Assembly: GCF_034479635.1 (NCBI RefSeq)
Contig: NZ_CP140153.1
Location: 627,501-691,500, forward strand
From: Guyparkeria halophila
GTDB taxonomy: Bacteria; Pseudomonadota; Gammaproteobacteria; Halothiobacillales; Halothiobacillaceae
DNA: 64,000 bases
Reading direction: 5' to 3'
The position numbers were made by a program, and so were the translations under genes. Within the stretch, counting starts at the first letter, position 1. Each line of letters begins with the position of its first letter. Below are positions 20,564 to 30,113 of this stretch, one piece after another. Below the pieces are notes generated by a model. That model made no database searches. It was not told the origin of the DNA and saw only the letters and a list, made by a program, of their open reading frames with translations.

Positions 20564-21412
20564 ATGTCTGCCTTGCCCTCCTTTGACCTGCGCCGCGTCC
20601 GTGACCGGTTCAACCGCGCGGCGTCCGACTACGACCGGCATGCGGCCGTTCAGCACGAAATTGGTCGGCGGCTCGATGAGCGCTTCGACTGGTTGAAGCT
20701 CGATCCGCAGCGGATTCTCGACCTGGGGGCGGGGACGGGGCAGATGGTTCGAGCCATGCGTGCGCGTTATCCGCATGCGGATGTGACGGGGCTCGATCTG
20801 GCGGATCGCATGTTGCGACACCTGCCCCGACGACACTGGTGGTCGCCGCACCGTGCGGCGGTGGCCGCCGACATGCACGCCCTGCCGTTTGCCGGCGGCA
20901 GCATGGATGTGGTGGTTTCGAACTTTGCCCTGCAGTGGAGCGATCGACCCGCGGCCCTGTTCGGTGAGGTGGCCCGGGTGAGTGCCTCGGGTGCGCCGTT
21001 CGTCTTCACCACGCTGGGGCCGGATAGCCTTCAGGAGATCCGGCGCGCCTGGGCGGCGGTCGACCCGACGCCCCATGTACACCAGTTTCTCGACATGCAC
21101 GATCTTGGCGATGCGCTGGTCGCGGCGATGCTGGCCGATCCGGTGATGGATCGCGAGATGGTCACGGTGACCTACCCCACGGTTGATGCCCTGCTGGCCG
21201 ATTTGCGGGGGGTGGGCGTCGGCAATGCCCAGGCGGGGCGCGCCGCGGGGATGACCGGCCCCAAGGCCTGGCGCCGCTTCCGGGAGGTGTTGGCCGCTCA
21301 AGCGGTCGACGGTCGCATCCCGCTGAGTTACGAGATCGTCTACGGCCTGGCGTGGGGGACGGGGGTCTCGCCGATGGCCGAGGGGGCGCACGGCCGGGTG
21401 GGTGCCAGTTGA
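20564..21412 (+). CDS. bioC: Malonyl-ACP O-methyltransferase BioC
   Basis: SAM-dependent methyltransferase that methylates malonyl-ACP so that fatty acid synthesis can build the pimelate chain. Residues 1-30 carry the family start (VRDRFNRAASDYDRHAAVQ), then motif I ILDLGAGTGQMVRA, an acidic motif VTGLDLADRML, and VVVSNFALQWSD, all as in BioC. The 282-residue length is slightly longer than E. coli BioC (251). It follows the bioH-like gene by about 100 bases. The later biotin genes (bioF, bioA, bioD, bioB) are not in the window. Confidence 0.93.
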   Translation: MSALPSFDLRRVRDRFNRAASDYDRHAAVQHEIGRRLDERFDWLKLDPQRILDLGAGTGQMVRAMRARYPHADVTGLDLADRMLRHLPRRHWWSPHRAAVAADMHALPFAGGSMDVVVSNFALQWSDRPAALFGEVARVSASGAPFVFTTLGPDSLQEIRRAWAAVDPTPHVHQFLDMHDLGDALVAAMLADPVMDREMVTVTYPTVDALLADLRGVGVGNAQAGRAAGMTGPKAWRRFREVLAAQAVDGRIPLSYEIVYGLAWGTGVSPMAEGAHGRVGAS

Positions 21413-21577
21413 TGGCCAGTTCGGGGGGCGTGTCGCACTTTTGCAACAGATAAAACTTGTGTGTTCAGCGATCAGCTTTGCTTATCCGTGGGCGGAATGG
21501 CCGCTAACTGCTTGAAAGCGCGTCCCGCGCGCCCTTTGCGGGCGAGTAAATTAGTAAATTCATAGGTTTTTGTCGGC

Positions 21578-21595
21578 AGGGGATTCGATTATGAT
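21578..21595 (+). promoter_or_regulatory. Possible -10 region upstream of ccoN
   Basis: TATGAT with a T-rich TTTTTG 17 bases upstream lies in the 249-base gap before ccoN, after an AT-rich direct repeat GTAAATTA/GTAAATTC that could act as an UP element. The -35 is poor. I searched this gap by eye for a TTGAT-N4-ATCAA FNR/Anr site and saw none. Position is approximate. Confidence 0.3.
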
Positions 21596-21661
21596 TGCCG
21601 CCCGAGAAAAAGGGTCTGGCCGCCGCGGCCGGGATGAACCTAAAAGTCTGGAGGGGTCACG

Positions 21662-23119
21662 ATGTCCACCAATGCAGTGCCGGTAGCTACCGAGCAGTAC
21701 AATTACGGCATCGTCAAGAAGTTCGCCATCATGGCCATGATTTGGGGCGTGTTGGGGATGCTTGCCGGTGTCTATATTGCCAGTGAGCTGGCATGGCCGT
21801 TTTTGAACTTCAATATCGCCGAGATCACCTTCGGTCGGCTGCGCCCGGTGCACACGACGCTGGTGATCTTCGGCTTTGGTGGTAGTGCGCTGTTCGCGAC
21901 GTCCTATTACATCGTGCAGCGCACCTGTCAGGCGCGTCTCTGGGGCGGCAAATTGCTGCCCGAGCTGACCTTCTGGGGCTGGCAGTTGGCACTGGTGCTG
22001 GGCGTGATCACCTACATGGCCGGCTACACGCAGGGCCGTGAGTACGCCGAGTTCATCTGGCCGATCGACCTGCTGATCACCGTGGTCTGGGTGATCTACT
22101 TCGCCGTCTACGCCATGACGCTGGTCAAGCGCAGCCAGCCGCACATCTACGTGGCCAACTGGTTCTTCATGGCGTTCATCCTCGCCACCGCCCTGCTGCA
22201 CATCTTCAACAACCTGCAGGTGCCGGTCGCCTGGAACAGCCTCGAGTCCTACGCGCTGTTTGCCGGCGTGCAGGATGCGATGACGCAGTGGTGGTACGGC
22301 CACAATGCCGTCGGCTTCTTCCTGACCGCCGCGTTCCTCGGCATGATGTACTACTTCGTGCCCAAGCAGGCGGGTCGCCCGATCTACTCCTACCGCCTGT
22401 CGATCGTGCACTTCTGGGCGCTGTCATTCCTCTACATGTGGGTTGGTGCTCACCACCTGCACTGGACCGCGCTGCCGGACTGGGTTTCCACCCTTGCCGC
22501 CACTTTCTCGATCCTGCTGCTTCTGCCCTCCTGGGGCGGCATGATCAACGGCATCATGACCCTCTCGGGTGCCTGGGAGAAGCTGCGCACGGATCCGATC
22601 ATGCTGTTTTTGATCACCTCGCTGGCCTTCTACGGCATGTCGACCTTCGAAGGTCCGATGATGTCGCTCAAGTCGGTCAACGCCCTGTCGCACTACACCG
22701 ACTGGACCGTGGGTCACGTGCACTCCGGCGCACTGGGCTGGGTCGCGATGATCACCATCGGCTCGTTCTATCACCTGATCCCGCGGCTCTGGGGCACGAC
22801 GCTCTACTCGACCAAGCTGGTGTTCGTCCACTTCTGGCTGGCCACCATCGGCGTGGTGCTCTACATCGTCGCGCTGTGGGTCGCCGGTATCGGTCAGGGC
22901 CTGATGCTGCGTGCCTTCGATGAGTACGGCAACCTTGCCTACACCTTCATCGAGACGGTGTCCTTCCTGCACATCCCGTACGTGGTACGTGCCATCGGTG
23001 GTGCCTTCTTCCTGTCGGGCATGCTGCTGATGTCGTACAACATCTACATGACGATCTCGGGTGCCCGTCAGCCGGCATCCGATGAAGGCCGCGACGCCGT
23101 TGCCGCCGCCGCACGCTAA
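21662..23119 (+). CDS. ccoN: cbb3-type cytochrome c oxidase subunit I
   Basis: Catalytic heme b/b3-CuB subunit of the high-affinity cbb3 oxidase; reduces O2 to water and pumps protons. The 485-residue protein has about twelve membrane helices. Visible ligand motifs include RPVHTT (His64, low-spin heme b), [11 protein letters not shown] (CuB His and neighbouring aromatic cluster), [13 protein letters not shown] (the two CuB histidines) and [13 protein letters not shown] (heme b3/b ligands). A clear GGAGG lies just before the ATG. First gene of ccoNOQP. Confidence 0.98.
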   Translation: MSTNAVPVATEQYNYGIVKKFAIMAMIWGVLGMLAGVYIASELAWPFLNFNIAEITFGRLRPVHTTLVIFGFGGSALFATSYYIVQRTCQARLWGGKLLPELTFWGWQLALVLGVITYMAGYTQGREYAEFIWPIDLLITVVWVIYFAVYAMTLVKRSQPHIYVANWFFMAFILATALLHIFNNLQVPVAWNSLESYALFAGVQDAMTQWWYGHNAVGFFLTAAFLGMMYYFVPKQAGRPIYSYRLSIVHFWALSFLYMWVGAHHLHWTALPDWVSTLAATFSILLLLPSWGGMINGIMTLSGAWEKLRTDPIMLFLITSLAFYGMSTFEGPMMSLKSVNALSHYTDWTVGHVHSGALGWVAMITIGSFYHLIPRLWGTTLYSTKLVFVHFWLATIGVVLYIVALWVAGIGQGLMLRAFDEYGNLAYTFIETVSFLHIPYVVRAIGGAFFLSGMLLMSYNIYMTISGARQPASDEGRDAVAAAAR

Positions 23120-23137
23120 AGGATTGAGGTCAAGCGA

Positions 23138-23872
23138 ATGAAACACGAAAGCATTGAAATCAACTCCGGCCTGCTGATCGTCCTGACACTGGCGGTCATC
23201 AGTATCGGGGGGCTGGTCGAGATCGTCCCGCTGTTCCACATCGAGGAGACGGTCGAGGACGTGGACGGTGTCCGCCCCTACACGCCGCTGGAGCTGCGCG
23301 GCCGTGACATCTACGTGAAGGAAGGGTGCTACACCTGCCACTCGCAGATGATCCGTCCGTTCCGTGACGAGCAGCTGCGCTACGGGCACTACTCGCTGGC
23401 CGCCGAGTCGCAGTACGACCATCCGTTCCAGTGGGGCTCCAAGCGCACCGGGCCTGACCTGGCCCGCGTGGGTGGCAAGTACTCCAACGAGTGGCAGACC
23501 CAGCACCTGGTCAACCCGCAGTCGCTGGTGCCGGAATCGATCATGCCGGGCTACCCGTGGTTGCTCGAGAACGAACTGGACTACAGTCAGATCGAGGGCC
23601 GCATGGTCGCGCTCAAGCGCGTCGGCGTGCCGTACTCGCAGAGCCAGGAAGAGTACGACGCCAACGTCGAGCAGTTCGGTGCCGACATGGCCGACAAGCT
23701 CCACGTCTCCAACGCCACCGACGTGCTGGAAAGCCAGGCCGCGGCGCAGAACTGGGACGGCGACCCGAACCGCATCACCGAAATGGATGCCCTCGTGGCT
23801 TACCTGCAGATGCTGGGCACGATGGTCGACTTCTCGAAGTATGAAGACGGCCACTTCAACCAGTTCCGTTGA
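23138..23872 (+). CDS. ccoO: cbb3-type cytochrome c oxidase monoheme subunit II
   Basis: Membrane-anchored cytochrome c that accepts electrons from CcoP and passes them to CcoN. The 244 residues have one N-terminal membrane helix (about 10-32) and a single heme c motif GCYTCHSQM (Cys64, Cys67, His68); the distal Met ligand is probably in ESIMPGYPW. It starts 18 bases after ccoN. Confidence 0.97.
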   Translation: MKHESIEINSGLLIVLTLAVISIGGLVEIVPLFHIEETVEDVDGVRPYTPLELRGRDIYVKEGCYTCHSQMIRPFRDEQLRYGHYSLAAESQYDHPFQWGSKRTGPDLARVGGKYSNEWQTQHLVNPQSLVPESIMPGYPWLLENELDYSQIEGRMVALKRVGVPYSQSQEEYDANVEQFGADMADKLHVSNATDVLESQAAAQNWDGDPNRITEMDALVAYLQMLGTMVDFSKYEDGHFNQFR

Positions 23873-23902
23873 TACTGAAACGGCCACCGTCGAGGTGATC
23901 TC

Positions 23903-24133
23903 TTGATTGGCGATATTTTTGCGTGGTTGGGTGACATGGAGAACAGCAAGCCGTTGGCGCTGATCCTGTTCTTCGGCACGTTCGTCGGCATCATCCTGTA
24001 CGTCTACACCGGCAAGCGGCGCAAGCAGCGGCTGGAGTCGTACAAGGACATCCCCTTCATGGACGACGACGAGCTCGACCCGACCCAACAAAAGAAACAA
24101 CAGGTGAAGAAAGATGAGTCAACCGGAAAATAA
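23903..24133 (+). CDS. ccoQ: cbb3 oxidase small subunit CcoQ
   Basis: Small bitopic protein that stabilises the oxidase. A TTG start at 23903 preceded by GAGGTGATC gives 76 residues with one membrane helix (LALILFFGTFVGIILYVYTG) followed by the conserved basic/aromatic turn GKRRKQRLESYKDIPF and a Lys/Gln-rich tail. An in-frame ATG at 23936 would give a 65-residue protein but has no ribosome site. Its last 20 bases overlap the ccoP start. Confidence 0.9.
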   Translation: MIGDIFAWLGDMENSKPLALILFFGTFVGIILYVYTGKRRKQRLESYKDIPFMDDDELDPTQQKKQQVKKDESTGK

Positions 24134-25034
24134 GAAGGGGCAGGTCGAGACCACCGGGCACGTCTGGGACGGCGATCTGCGCGAATACAACAACCCCCTG
24201 CCACGCTGGTGGCTGTGGGCGTTCTACGTCACCATCGTTTTCTCGGTGGTGTACTGGATCCTCTACCCGGCCTGGCCGTATGGCGACAGCTACACCAAGG
24301 GCATCAACACGGTCGAGTACACCGTGGAAGGTGAGGACGGTGAAGAGAAGACAGTAAGCGAGCACTGGAACACCCGTGCCCTGTTCACCCGCGACATGCA
24401 GTCGAGCCCGTCGGCGCTCGCCCAGAAGGAGTGGGTCGGCAAGGTCGAGAACATGAGCTTCGAGGAAATCGAGCAGGATCCGGATACGCTGCAGTTCGCC
24501 ATGTCGATGGGGAACTACACCTTCGGTGACTATTGTGCCGCCTGTCACGGCGCCGGCGGTCAAGGCAAGATCGGCCTGTTCCCGAATCTGGCCGACAATG
24601 CTTGGCTCTACGGCAGCTCCTACGAGACCATCGTCAACAAGATCAATAACGGCATTCAGGGCATGATGCCGGCCCAGAACGTCCCGGAGGATACGATCGA
24701 CGACCTGGCCAAGTACGTGCTGAGCCTCTCGGGTAACGCCGAGATCAGTGGCGAGGCGGCAAGCCGTGGCAAGCAGGCCTTCGCCAGTTGCGCCGGCTGT
24801 CACGGTGCCGAAGGCAAGGGTAACGAGGCCATGGGCGCGCCAAACCTGGCCGATGCCATCTGGGGCGTTGCCGACGTGCCGGGCTGCGGCGATGACACCG
24901 CCTGCAAGGTCGACGAGATCAAGCATGTGGTCAACAACGGTATCCAGCGCCAGATGCCGGCCTTCGGTGATCGTCTGACCGAAACCCAGGCCCGCATGCT
25001 CGCCATCTACGTTCGCCAGATGGGCGGGAATTGA
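24114..25034 (+). CDS. ccoP: cbb3-type cytochrome c oxidase diheme subunit III
   Basis: Diheme cytochrome c that takes electrons from soluble or membrane cytochromes. The 306 residues contain the family N-terminus EYNNPLPRWWLW, one membrane helix (about 33-52), and two heme c motifs: CAACH at 141-145 and CAGCH at 226-230. GMMPAQNVPED and RQMPAFGDRL supply the likely Met ligands. It is the last gene of ccoNOQP and is followed by a strong terminator. Confidence 0.97.
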   Translation: MSQPENKKGQVETTGHVWDGDLREYNNPLPRWWLWAFYVTIVFSVVYWILYPAWPYGDSYTKGINTVEYTVEGEDGEEKTVSEHWNTRALFTRDMQSSPSALAQKEWVGKVENMSFEEIEQDPDTLQFAMSMGNYTFGDYCAACHGAGGQGKIGLFPNLADNAWLYGSSYETIVNKINNGIQGMMPAQNVPEDTIDDLAKYVLSLSGNAEISGEAASRGKQAFASCAGCHGAEGKGNEAMGAPNLADAIWGVADVPGCGDDTACKVDEIKHVVNNGIQRQMPAFGDRLTETQARMLAIYVRQMGGN

Positions 25035-25087
25035 TCAGCGATGGCTGACCACTGACGGCGCTACATCGTCGTTCGCGATACTCGGAG

Positions 25088-25116
25088 ACACCGGCCGTTT
25101 GGCCGGTGTTTTTTTT
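25088..25116 (+). terminator. Intrinsic terminator after ccoNOQP
   Basis: A 9-bp stem ACACCGGCC/GGCCGGTGT with a 4-base loop GTTT, followed by a run of eight Ts (25109-25116). It separates ccoNOQP from ccoG and its downstream genes. Confidence 0.92.
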
Positions 25117-25215
25117 GGGATATGGGGCGGGGCAGGGTGGATTTGACCCGATCGCGGGGCGACCGAGGACGCGGTGGCGACCACGGAATACCGCTTGCCG
25201 TGAAATATTATCTTT

Positions 25216-25254
25216 GGGTTTAGAGAAAAACCCTATGGGATATAAGATATTCCC
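25216..25254 (+). promoter_or_regulatory. Candidate ccoG promoter with two inverted repeats
   Basis: TTTAGA and TATAAG are about 16 bases apart (25219-25246). Two small inverted repeats overlap them: GGGTTT/AAACCC (25216-25221 and 25228-25233) and an imperfect GGGATAT/ATATTCCC. The repeats may be operators, but no known site consensus is matched. Confidence 0.4.
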
Positions 25255-25281
25255 CTGCGCATCCATTTCGGAGACCGACAG

Positions 25282-26706
25282 ATGGCTCATCACGACGATC
25301 CGAGCTACCCGGCTGACCCCTTGTACCAAGCCCGTGAGCCGATTCATCCCAAGGCGATCCATGGCCGGTTTCGCCGGTTCAAGGATCTGGTGCTGCTGCT
25401 GGCCTACGGCGTGTTCTTCTTGCTGCCGTGGGTGCGCTGGGAGCGCAGTGTCGGGCCGGATCAGGCCGTGATGTTCGATATCCCCTCGCGGCGGTACTAC
25501 CTGTTCGATCTGGTTATCCACCCGCAGGACATGTTCCTGCTGGCCGGTTTCCTGATCCTGGCGGCGTGGCTGCTGTTCTTCGTCACGGGGCTGGTCGGCC
25601 GGGCGTTTTGCGGTTACTTCTGTTTCCAGACCCTGTGGACCGACGTGTTCATGAAGGTCGAGGCCTTGGTGCAGGGAGATCGCAACAAGCGCATGCGGCT
25701 GGAGAAACAGCCCTGGAACGGGGAGAAGATCGCCAAGAAGGGGATCACCGTGGCCATCTGGACGCTGATCGCGTTCTGGACCGGCTTTACCTTTACGTCC
25801 TATTGGGCCGATGCGCCGCAGCTGTTCGTCAACTTCTTCACTCTGGAGGCGGTCGGCGCGGCGTATATCACCACCGGCATCCTCACCGCGACCACGCTCC
25901 TGGCCGCCGGCTTCGCCCGCGAGCAGGTCTGCATCTACATGTGCCCCTACGCCCGTTTCCAGAGCGTGATGTTCGACAAGGAAACCCTGCTGGTCTCCTA
26001 CGACGCCGGGCGCGGCGAAGGCGAGGCTGGTCGGCAGCCGCTCCATAAAGGGCTGATGACCCTCGAGGAGCGCCATGCCCAGGGCGTGGGTGACTGCATC
26101 GATTGCAACCTTTGCGTGCAGGTCTGCCCCACCGGGATCGACATTCGTGACGGGTTGCAGCTGGAGTGCATCTCCTGCGGGCTGTGCATCGATGCCTGCG
26201 ATCAGATCATGACCAAGCGCGGCTGGCCGACCGGCCTGATCCGTTACGCCTCGGAGCAGGAGCTGGAGACCGGCGAGAAGCCCAACCTGCTCAAGTTCCG
26301 CACCATTGGTTATGGTCTGGCCACCATCGCGGCGACTGTGCTGTTGCTCTACGGCATCTTCGCGCGCGCACCGGCTGACATATCGGTGGAACAGGTGCGC
26401 CAGCCGTTGTTCACCATGCTTGCCAGCGGCGACATCCAGAACAACTACAACGTCAAGATTAACAACAAGCTCCAGGAGCCGTTGGCATTCGATCTGACAG
26501 TGGTCGGGCTGCCGGACGCGCGGGTCAGCGTGGTGGGGGATTTCGAATCGCTCGAGCTGCCGGCGGACGGCTCGCGCAAGTATCTGGTGCATGTGCGCGC
26601 CCCGAGTGATGCGCAGGTGGACCGTCGCGAGATACAATTCATCCTCACCGAGGAAAATGGACTCGTCGAACCGCTGGAACATGACGCCAGCTTCGTGTTC
26701 CGCTAA
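25282..26706 (+). CDS. ccoG: cbb3 oxidase accessory protein CcoG (FixG/RdxA)
   Basis: Polyferredoxin-like membrane protein that helps cbb3 assembly, thought to reduce copper before delivery. The 474 residues hold several membrane helices with Cys-containing loops (GYFCFQTLWTDVF and CPYARFQSVM), a two-cluster ferredoxin core (CIDCNLCVQVCP near residue 272 and CISCGLCIDACD near 295) and a C-terminal periplasmic domain after the last helix (about 350-370) that resembles an immunoglobulin-like FixG C-terminal domain. It starts after the ccoNOQP terminator and probably has its own promoter. Confidence 0.96.
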   Translation: MAHHDDPSYPADPLYQAREPIHPKAIHGRFRRFKDLVLLLAYGVFFLLPWVRWERSVGPDQAVMFDIPSRRYYLFDLVIHPQDMFLLAGFLILAAWLLFFVTGLVGRAFCGYFCFQTLWTDVFMKVEALVQGDRNKRMRLEKQPWNGEKIAKKGITVAIWTLIAFWTGFTFTSYWADAPQLFVNFFTLEAVGAAYITTGILTATTLLAAGFAREQVCIYMCPYARFQSVMFDKETLLVSYDAGRGEGEAGRQPLHKGLMTLEERHAQGVGDCIDCNLCVQVCPTGIDIRDGLQLECISCGLCIDACDQIMTKRGWPTGLIRYASEQELETGEKPNLLKFRTIGYGLATIAATVLLLYGIFARAPADISVEQVRQPLFTMLASGDIQNNYNVKINNKLQEPLAFDLTVVGLPDARVSVVGDFESLELPADGSRKYLVHVRAPSDAQVDRREIQFILTEENGLVEPLEHDASFVFR

Positions 26707-26779
26707 TCACCCGCATTCACGTAACCCCGCCGACAGCGGCCGTTGGCGGGGTGCCAGTACCCAACCGGATTCCTGAACC

Positions 26780-27580
26780 ATGGCTGTATTGCTGCCTGCC
26801 GCCCTCGGCATGACCATCATTCCGATGCTGTTCTTCCTGCTGCGCTGGCGCTTTCCCAGCGCCGGGCGTCAGATCGCGTTCATCCTGGGCGTCTTGTCGC
26901 TCGCGGCCTATGCGCCCTACGCCATCATCAACTGGCCGGGGCTGGACGTGGTGGCAATGGTGGGCGCGATCCTGGTGATGACCGCTTTCATTCTCGGATT
27001 CATTTCGCCGCCCAAGCACGCCGAGTCGCAGAAGATGGCGTTTCACCGCGGTCCGGCGACCATCATTGCCTTCTTCGCGGTCATCATCCTGCTCGACTCG
27101 ATCTTCCTGACCATCGCGACCACGGGGCTGAGCGAGAACGTGGCGCGCCAGATTCTGCCCGAGCCTCAAGGTGGGCCGGTGGCAACCTCCTTCTTCCCCG
27201 GTACGGTCGCTCACGATTATCAGGAAAAGGTGCGTGCGTTCGAGGCCTACGATGCGGCGCGTGAGGAGCAGTCTGAGCGCGGCTGGCAAGTTCAGCGGGG
27301 TTGGATGGGGGAGGCGGTTGTTGGCCAATCGACCCCGTTCCGGATCCAGGTGCGCGATGGCCAGGGCAACCCGGTCGAGGGCGCCGAAGCGACAGCCCGG
27401 TTCCTCCGCTTTTCAAGCCAAAGCCTCGATTTCTCGCGGCGCCTCGAGGAGATCGATCCCGGTGTCTACCAGGCCGATGTCACGCCGTCGCGCCCCGGGC
27501 GATGGGAAGTGATTGTCGACGTCCGCCGTGATGGCGAAACCCACCAATTGCGTGGCATGACCGACGTCGCGGCCCGCTGA
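26780..27580 (+). CDS. ccoH: FixH/CcoH-family cbb3 assembly protein with extra N-terminal membrane region
   Basis: The C-terminal half (about 140-266) is a FixH domain: SERGWQVQRGWMGEAVVG, VRDGQGNPVEGAEATARF, IDPGVYQADVTPSRPGRWEV. FixH/CcoH proteins help incorporate subunits into cbb3 oxidase. This one is 266 residues, against about 160-170 for ordinary FixH, because the N-terminus has about four membrane segments (near 2-22, 30-48, 55-73 and 95-115) instead of one. It lies between ccoG and ccoI as expected. The extra helices may be a lineage-specific fusion; their role is not known to me. Confidence 0.85.
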   Translation: MAVLLPAALGMTIIPMLFFLLRWRFPSAGRQIAFILGVLSLAAYAPYAIINWPGLDVVAMVGAILVMTAFILGFISPPKHAESQKMAFHRGPATIIAFFAVIILLDSIFLTIATTGLSENVARQILPEPQGGPVATSFFPGTVAHDYQEKVRAFEAYDAAREEQSERGWQVQRGWMGEAVVGQSTPFRIQVRDGQGNPVEGAEATARFLRFSSQSLDFSRRLEEIDPGVYQADVTPSRPGRWEVIVDVRRDGETHQLRGMTDVAAR

Positions 27581-27614
27581 TCATCGGGGGTCGCGTGAGA
27601 AGCCTGTTCGTACG

Positions 27615-30086
27615 ATGTCGGTCGATCCGTTGAACGAGCCTCGCCCCGAGACCGCCCAGTCCGAGAGCGCGGCAACATGCTTCCATTGTGGTCTGCCCGT
27701 GCCCACGGGCTCGGACTACCGCGTTCGTGTGCTGGGCGAAGATCGCGACATGTGTTGTCCCGGCTGTCAGGCGGTCGCCCAGGCGATCGTCGAGGCCGAC
27801 ATGGAGGAGTACTACCGTCACCGCACGGAGGCCTCGCCCCGGCCGGACGACGACCTTGAGCGCGTGCTCGAGGAACTGGCGATCTACGATCGCCCCGAGA
27901 TGCAGAAGTCGTTCGTCGCCAATCGCGAGGGCGACAGGCGCGAGGCATCGCTGATCCTCGAGGGCATCGTCTGTGCGGCCTGCATCTGGCTGTCCGAGCG
28001 CCATGTCCGCCAGTTGCCCGGGGTGGAATCCTTCTCGGTGAACTTCACCACGCACCGTGCCCAGGTAGTCTGGGACAATACCCAGGTGCAGCTCTCCGAG
28101 ATCCTGCGGGCGATCGCGGCAATCGGCTATCGCGCCTATCCCTACGACCCCGATCGCCAGGACCGTGTCTACCGGCGCGAACGCCACGACATGATGCGTC
28201 GTCTGGCGGTCGCCGGACTGGTCTACCTGCAGGTGATGATGATCTCGCTGTCGCTGTACTTCGGCGACTTCCTCGATCTCTCCGATGACCTGCGCTACTT
28301 CTTCTGGTGGGTCAGCCTGGTGCTGTCCACGCCCATTGTCCTCTACTCCGGCCAGGCCTTCTTCCGTCCGGCCTGGCGCGACCTAAAGCAGCGTCGCGTG
28401 AGCATGGACCTGCCGGTGTCGATCAGCATCCTGCTGGCCTACTCCGGTAGCGTCTACGCGGTGTTGACCCACAGCGGCGAGGTGTACTTCGACTCGGTCA
28501 CGATGTTCATCTTCCTGCTTCTGGCCGGACGTTTCCTGGAGCAGGGCGCGCGCCACAAGGCGGGTGAGCTGGCCGAATCATTGAACAAGCTGGTGCCGCA
28601 GGTGGCGAACCGCTTCGAGGCCGATGGGTCGGTGACGGTCATCCCGGCGTTCGACCTGGCCCCGGGCGACCGTATCCTGGTGCGCCCCGGCGGGCCGGTG
28701 CCGGCCGACGGCGTGGTGATCGAGGGCGAGAGCGGCATCAATGCCTCGATGCTCACCGGCGAGAGCCTGCCCGAGTTCAAGCGCGCCGGGGATCGCGTCT
28801 CCGCCGGCACCGTCAATACCGAAAGCCCGTTGGTGGTCGAGGTCGACAAGGTCGGTCAGGACACCATGGTCTCCTCGATCGTCCGCCTGATCGACCGGGC
28901 CCAGTCACAAAAGCCGCGGATTGCCGAGACGGCCGACCGCTTCGCGCGCAAGTTCGTCATTGCCCTGCTGATTACTACCGCGCTGGTCACGGCGGCCTGG
29001 CTGGTTATCGACCCGACCCGCGCGTTCTGGATCGCCGTGGCGATTCTGGCCATCACCTGCCCCTGTTCGCTGTCACTGGCCACGCCCGCGGCGATCGCGG
29101 TGGCGGTGGGTCGCCTGACCCGTTCGGGGCTGCTGGTCACCCGGGGACGAGCGCTGGAGGGCCTTGCGCGGGTCACCCATGTGGTGTTTGACAAGACCGG
29201 CACGCTGACCACCGGCGAGTTGACGGTGCGCGACGTGGCGTCCTTGGCCGATGTCGAGTCCGCGCGCCTGGCGGATATCGTCGCGGCGCTCGAGCAGTAC
29301 GCCGATCACCCGGTCGGCCGGGCGTTGTCCGCCTGGGGCAATGAACACGCGGCTGGAGAGGCCTATGCGGTCACCCAGGTCGAGAACGCCAGCGGTCGTG
29401 GCGTGACCGGCTGGATCGACGGTGAACGCTTTGCGGTCGGCAATGCCCGTCTGATGGACGATCTGGTTGTGGATCTGCCCGAGCCGCAGGCCGCGGTCGA
29501 CGAGCTGGTGGTCTGGGTGGCGCGTGGTCCGCAGGTGATCGCCCGCGCCGTGCTGACCGACCGGTTGCGCGACGATGCCGTCGAGGTGGTCGAGCGTCTC
29601 AAGGGGCAGGGTGTGTCGGTCTGGCTGCTTTCCGGTGATCACCCGGACCGGGCGGCCATGATCGGGCAATTCCTGGGCGTGGATCATGCCGAGGGCGGCC
29701 TGTTGCCGGAAGACAAGATGGATCGCGTGGCCGCGTTGCAGGCCGACGGTGGTCGGGTGCTGATGGTCGGTGACGGCGTCAACGACGCGCCGGTGCTCGC
29801 CTGCGCGGACGTCTCCATGGCGATGGGCGGCGGGACCGCGGTCGCCAAGCACAGCGCGGACATGGTGCTGCTCAACGACCGCGTCGCCGAGACGGCCTTT
29901 GCGGTGGGCTATGCGCGGCGAACCATGGGCGTGATCCACCAGAACCTGACCTGGTCGGTCTGGTACAACGCCATCGCGATCCCGATCGCCGCGCTGGGCT
30001 TCGTTCAGCCCTGGCTCGCGGCCATCGGCATGTCGGTCAGTTCGATTGCCGTGATCGGCAACGCCCTGCGCCTGCGACGAGGGTAG
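27615..30086 (+). CDS. ccoI: Copper-translocating P-type ATPase CcoI (FixI-type)
   Basis: P1B ATPase that exports copper for maturation of the cbb3 oxidase CuB site. The 823 residues start with a Cys-rich domain (CFHCGLPVP near 22 and CCPGCQAV near 47) and a second metal domain with GIVCAACIW (about 116). Eight membrane segments frame the actuator motif TGES, the CPC metal site ITCPCSLSLATP, the phosphorylation site DKTGTLT, HPVG in the nucleotide domain and GDGVNDAPVL. Its position after ccoG and ccoH marks it as CcoI and not a detoxifying CopA. No ccoS gene follows. Confidence 0.95.
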   Translation: MSVDPLNEPRPETAQSESAATCFHCGLPVPTGSDYRVRVLGEDRDMCCPGCQAVAQAIVEADMEEYYRHRTEASPRPDDDLERVLEELAIYDRPEMQKSFVANREGDRREASLILEGIVCAACIWLSERHVRQLPGVESFSVNFTTHRAQVVWDNTQVQLSEILRAIAAIGYRAYPYDPDRQDRVYRRERHDMMRRLAVAGLVYLQVMMISLSLYFGDFLDLSDDLRYFFWWVSLVLSTPIVLYSGQAFFRPAWRDLKQRRVSMDLPVSISILLAYSGSVYAVLTHSGEVYFDSVTMFIFLLLAGRFLEQGARHKAGELAESLNKLVPQVANRFEADGSVTVIPAFDLAPGDRILVRPGGPVPADGVVIEGESGINASMLTGESLPEFKRAGDRVSAGTVNTESPLVVEVDKVGQDTMVSSIVRLIDRAQSQKPRIAETADRFARKFVIALLITTALVTAAWLVIDPTRAFWIAVAILAITCPCSLSLATPAAIAVAVGRLTRSGLLVTRGRALEGLARVTHVVFDKTGTLTTGELTVRDVASLADVESARLADIVAALEQYADHPVGRALSAWGNEHAAGEAYAVTQVENASGRGVTGWIDGERFAVGNARLMDDLVVDLPEPQAAVDELVVWVARGPQVIARAVLTDRLRDDAVEVVERLKGQGVSVWLLSGDHPDRAAMIGQFLGVDHAEGGLLPEDKMDRVAALQADGGRVLMVGDGVNDAPVLACADVSMAMGGGTAVAKHSADMVLLNDRVAETAFAVGYARRTMGVIHQNLTWSVWYNAIAIPIAALGFVQPWLAAIGMSVSSIAVIGNALRLRRG

Positions 30087-30113
30087 GGCGGAGTAGCCAC
30101 CCGGGGTGGAGTC

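Noticed and set aside
21413-21661. FNR/Anr box before ccoN
   Set aside because: No TTGAT-N4-ATCAA-like pair found by eye; the nearest TTCAGCGATCAG has the wrong spacing.
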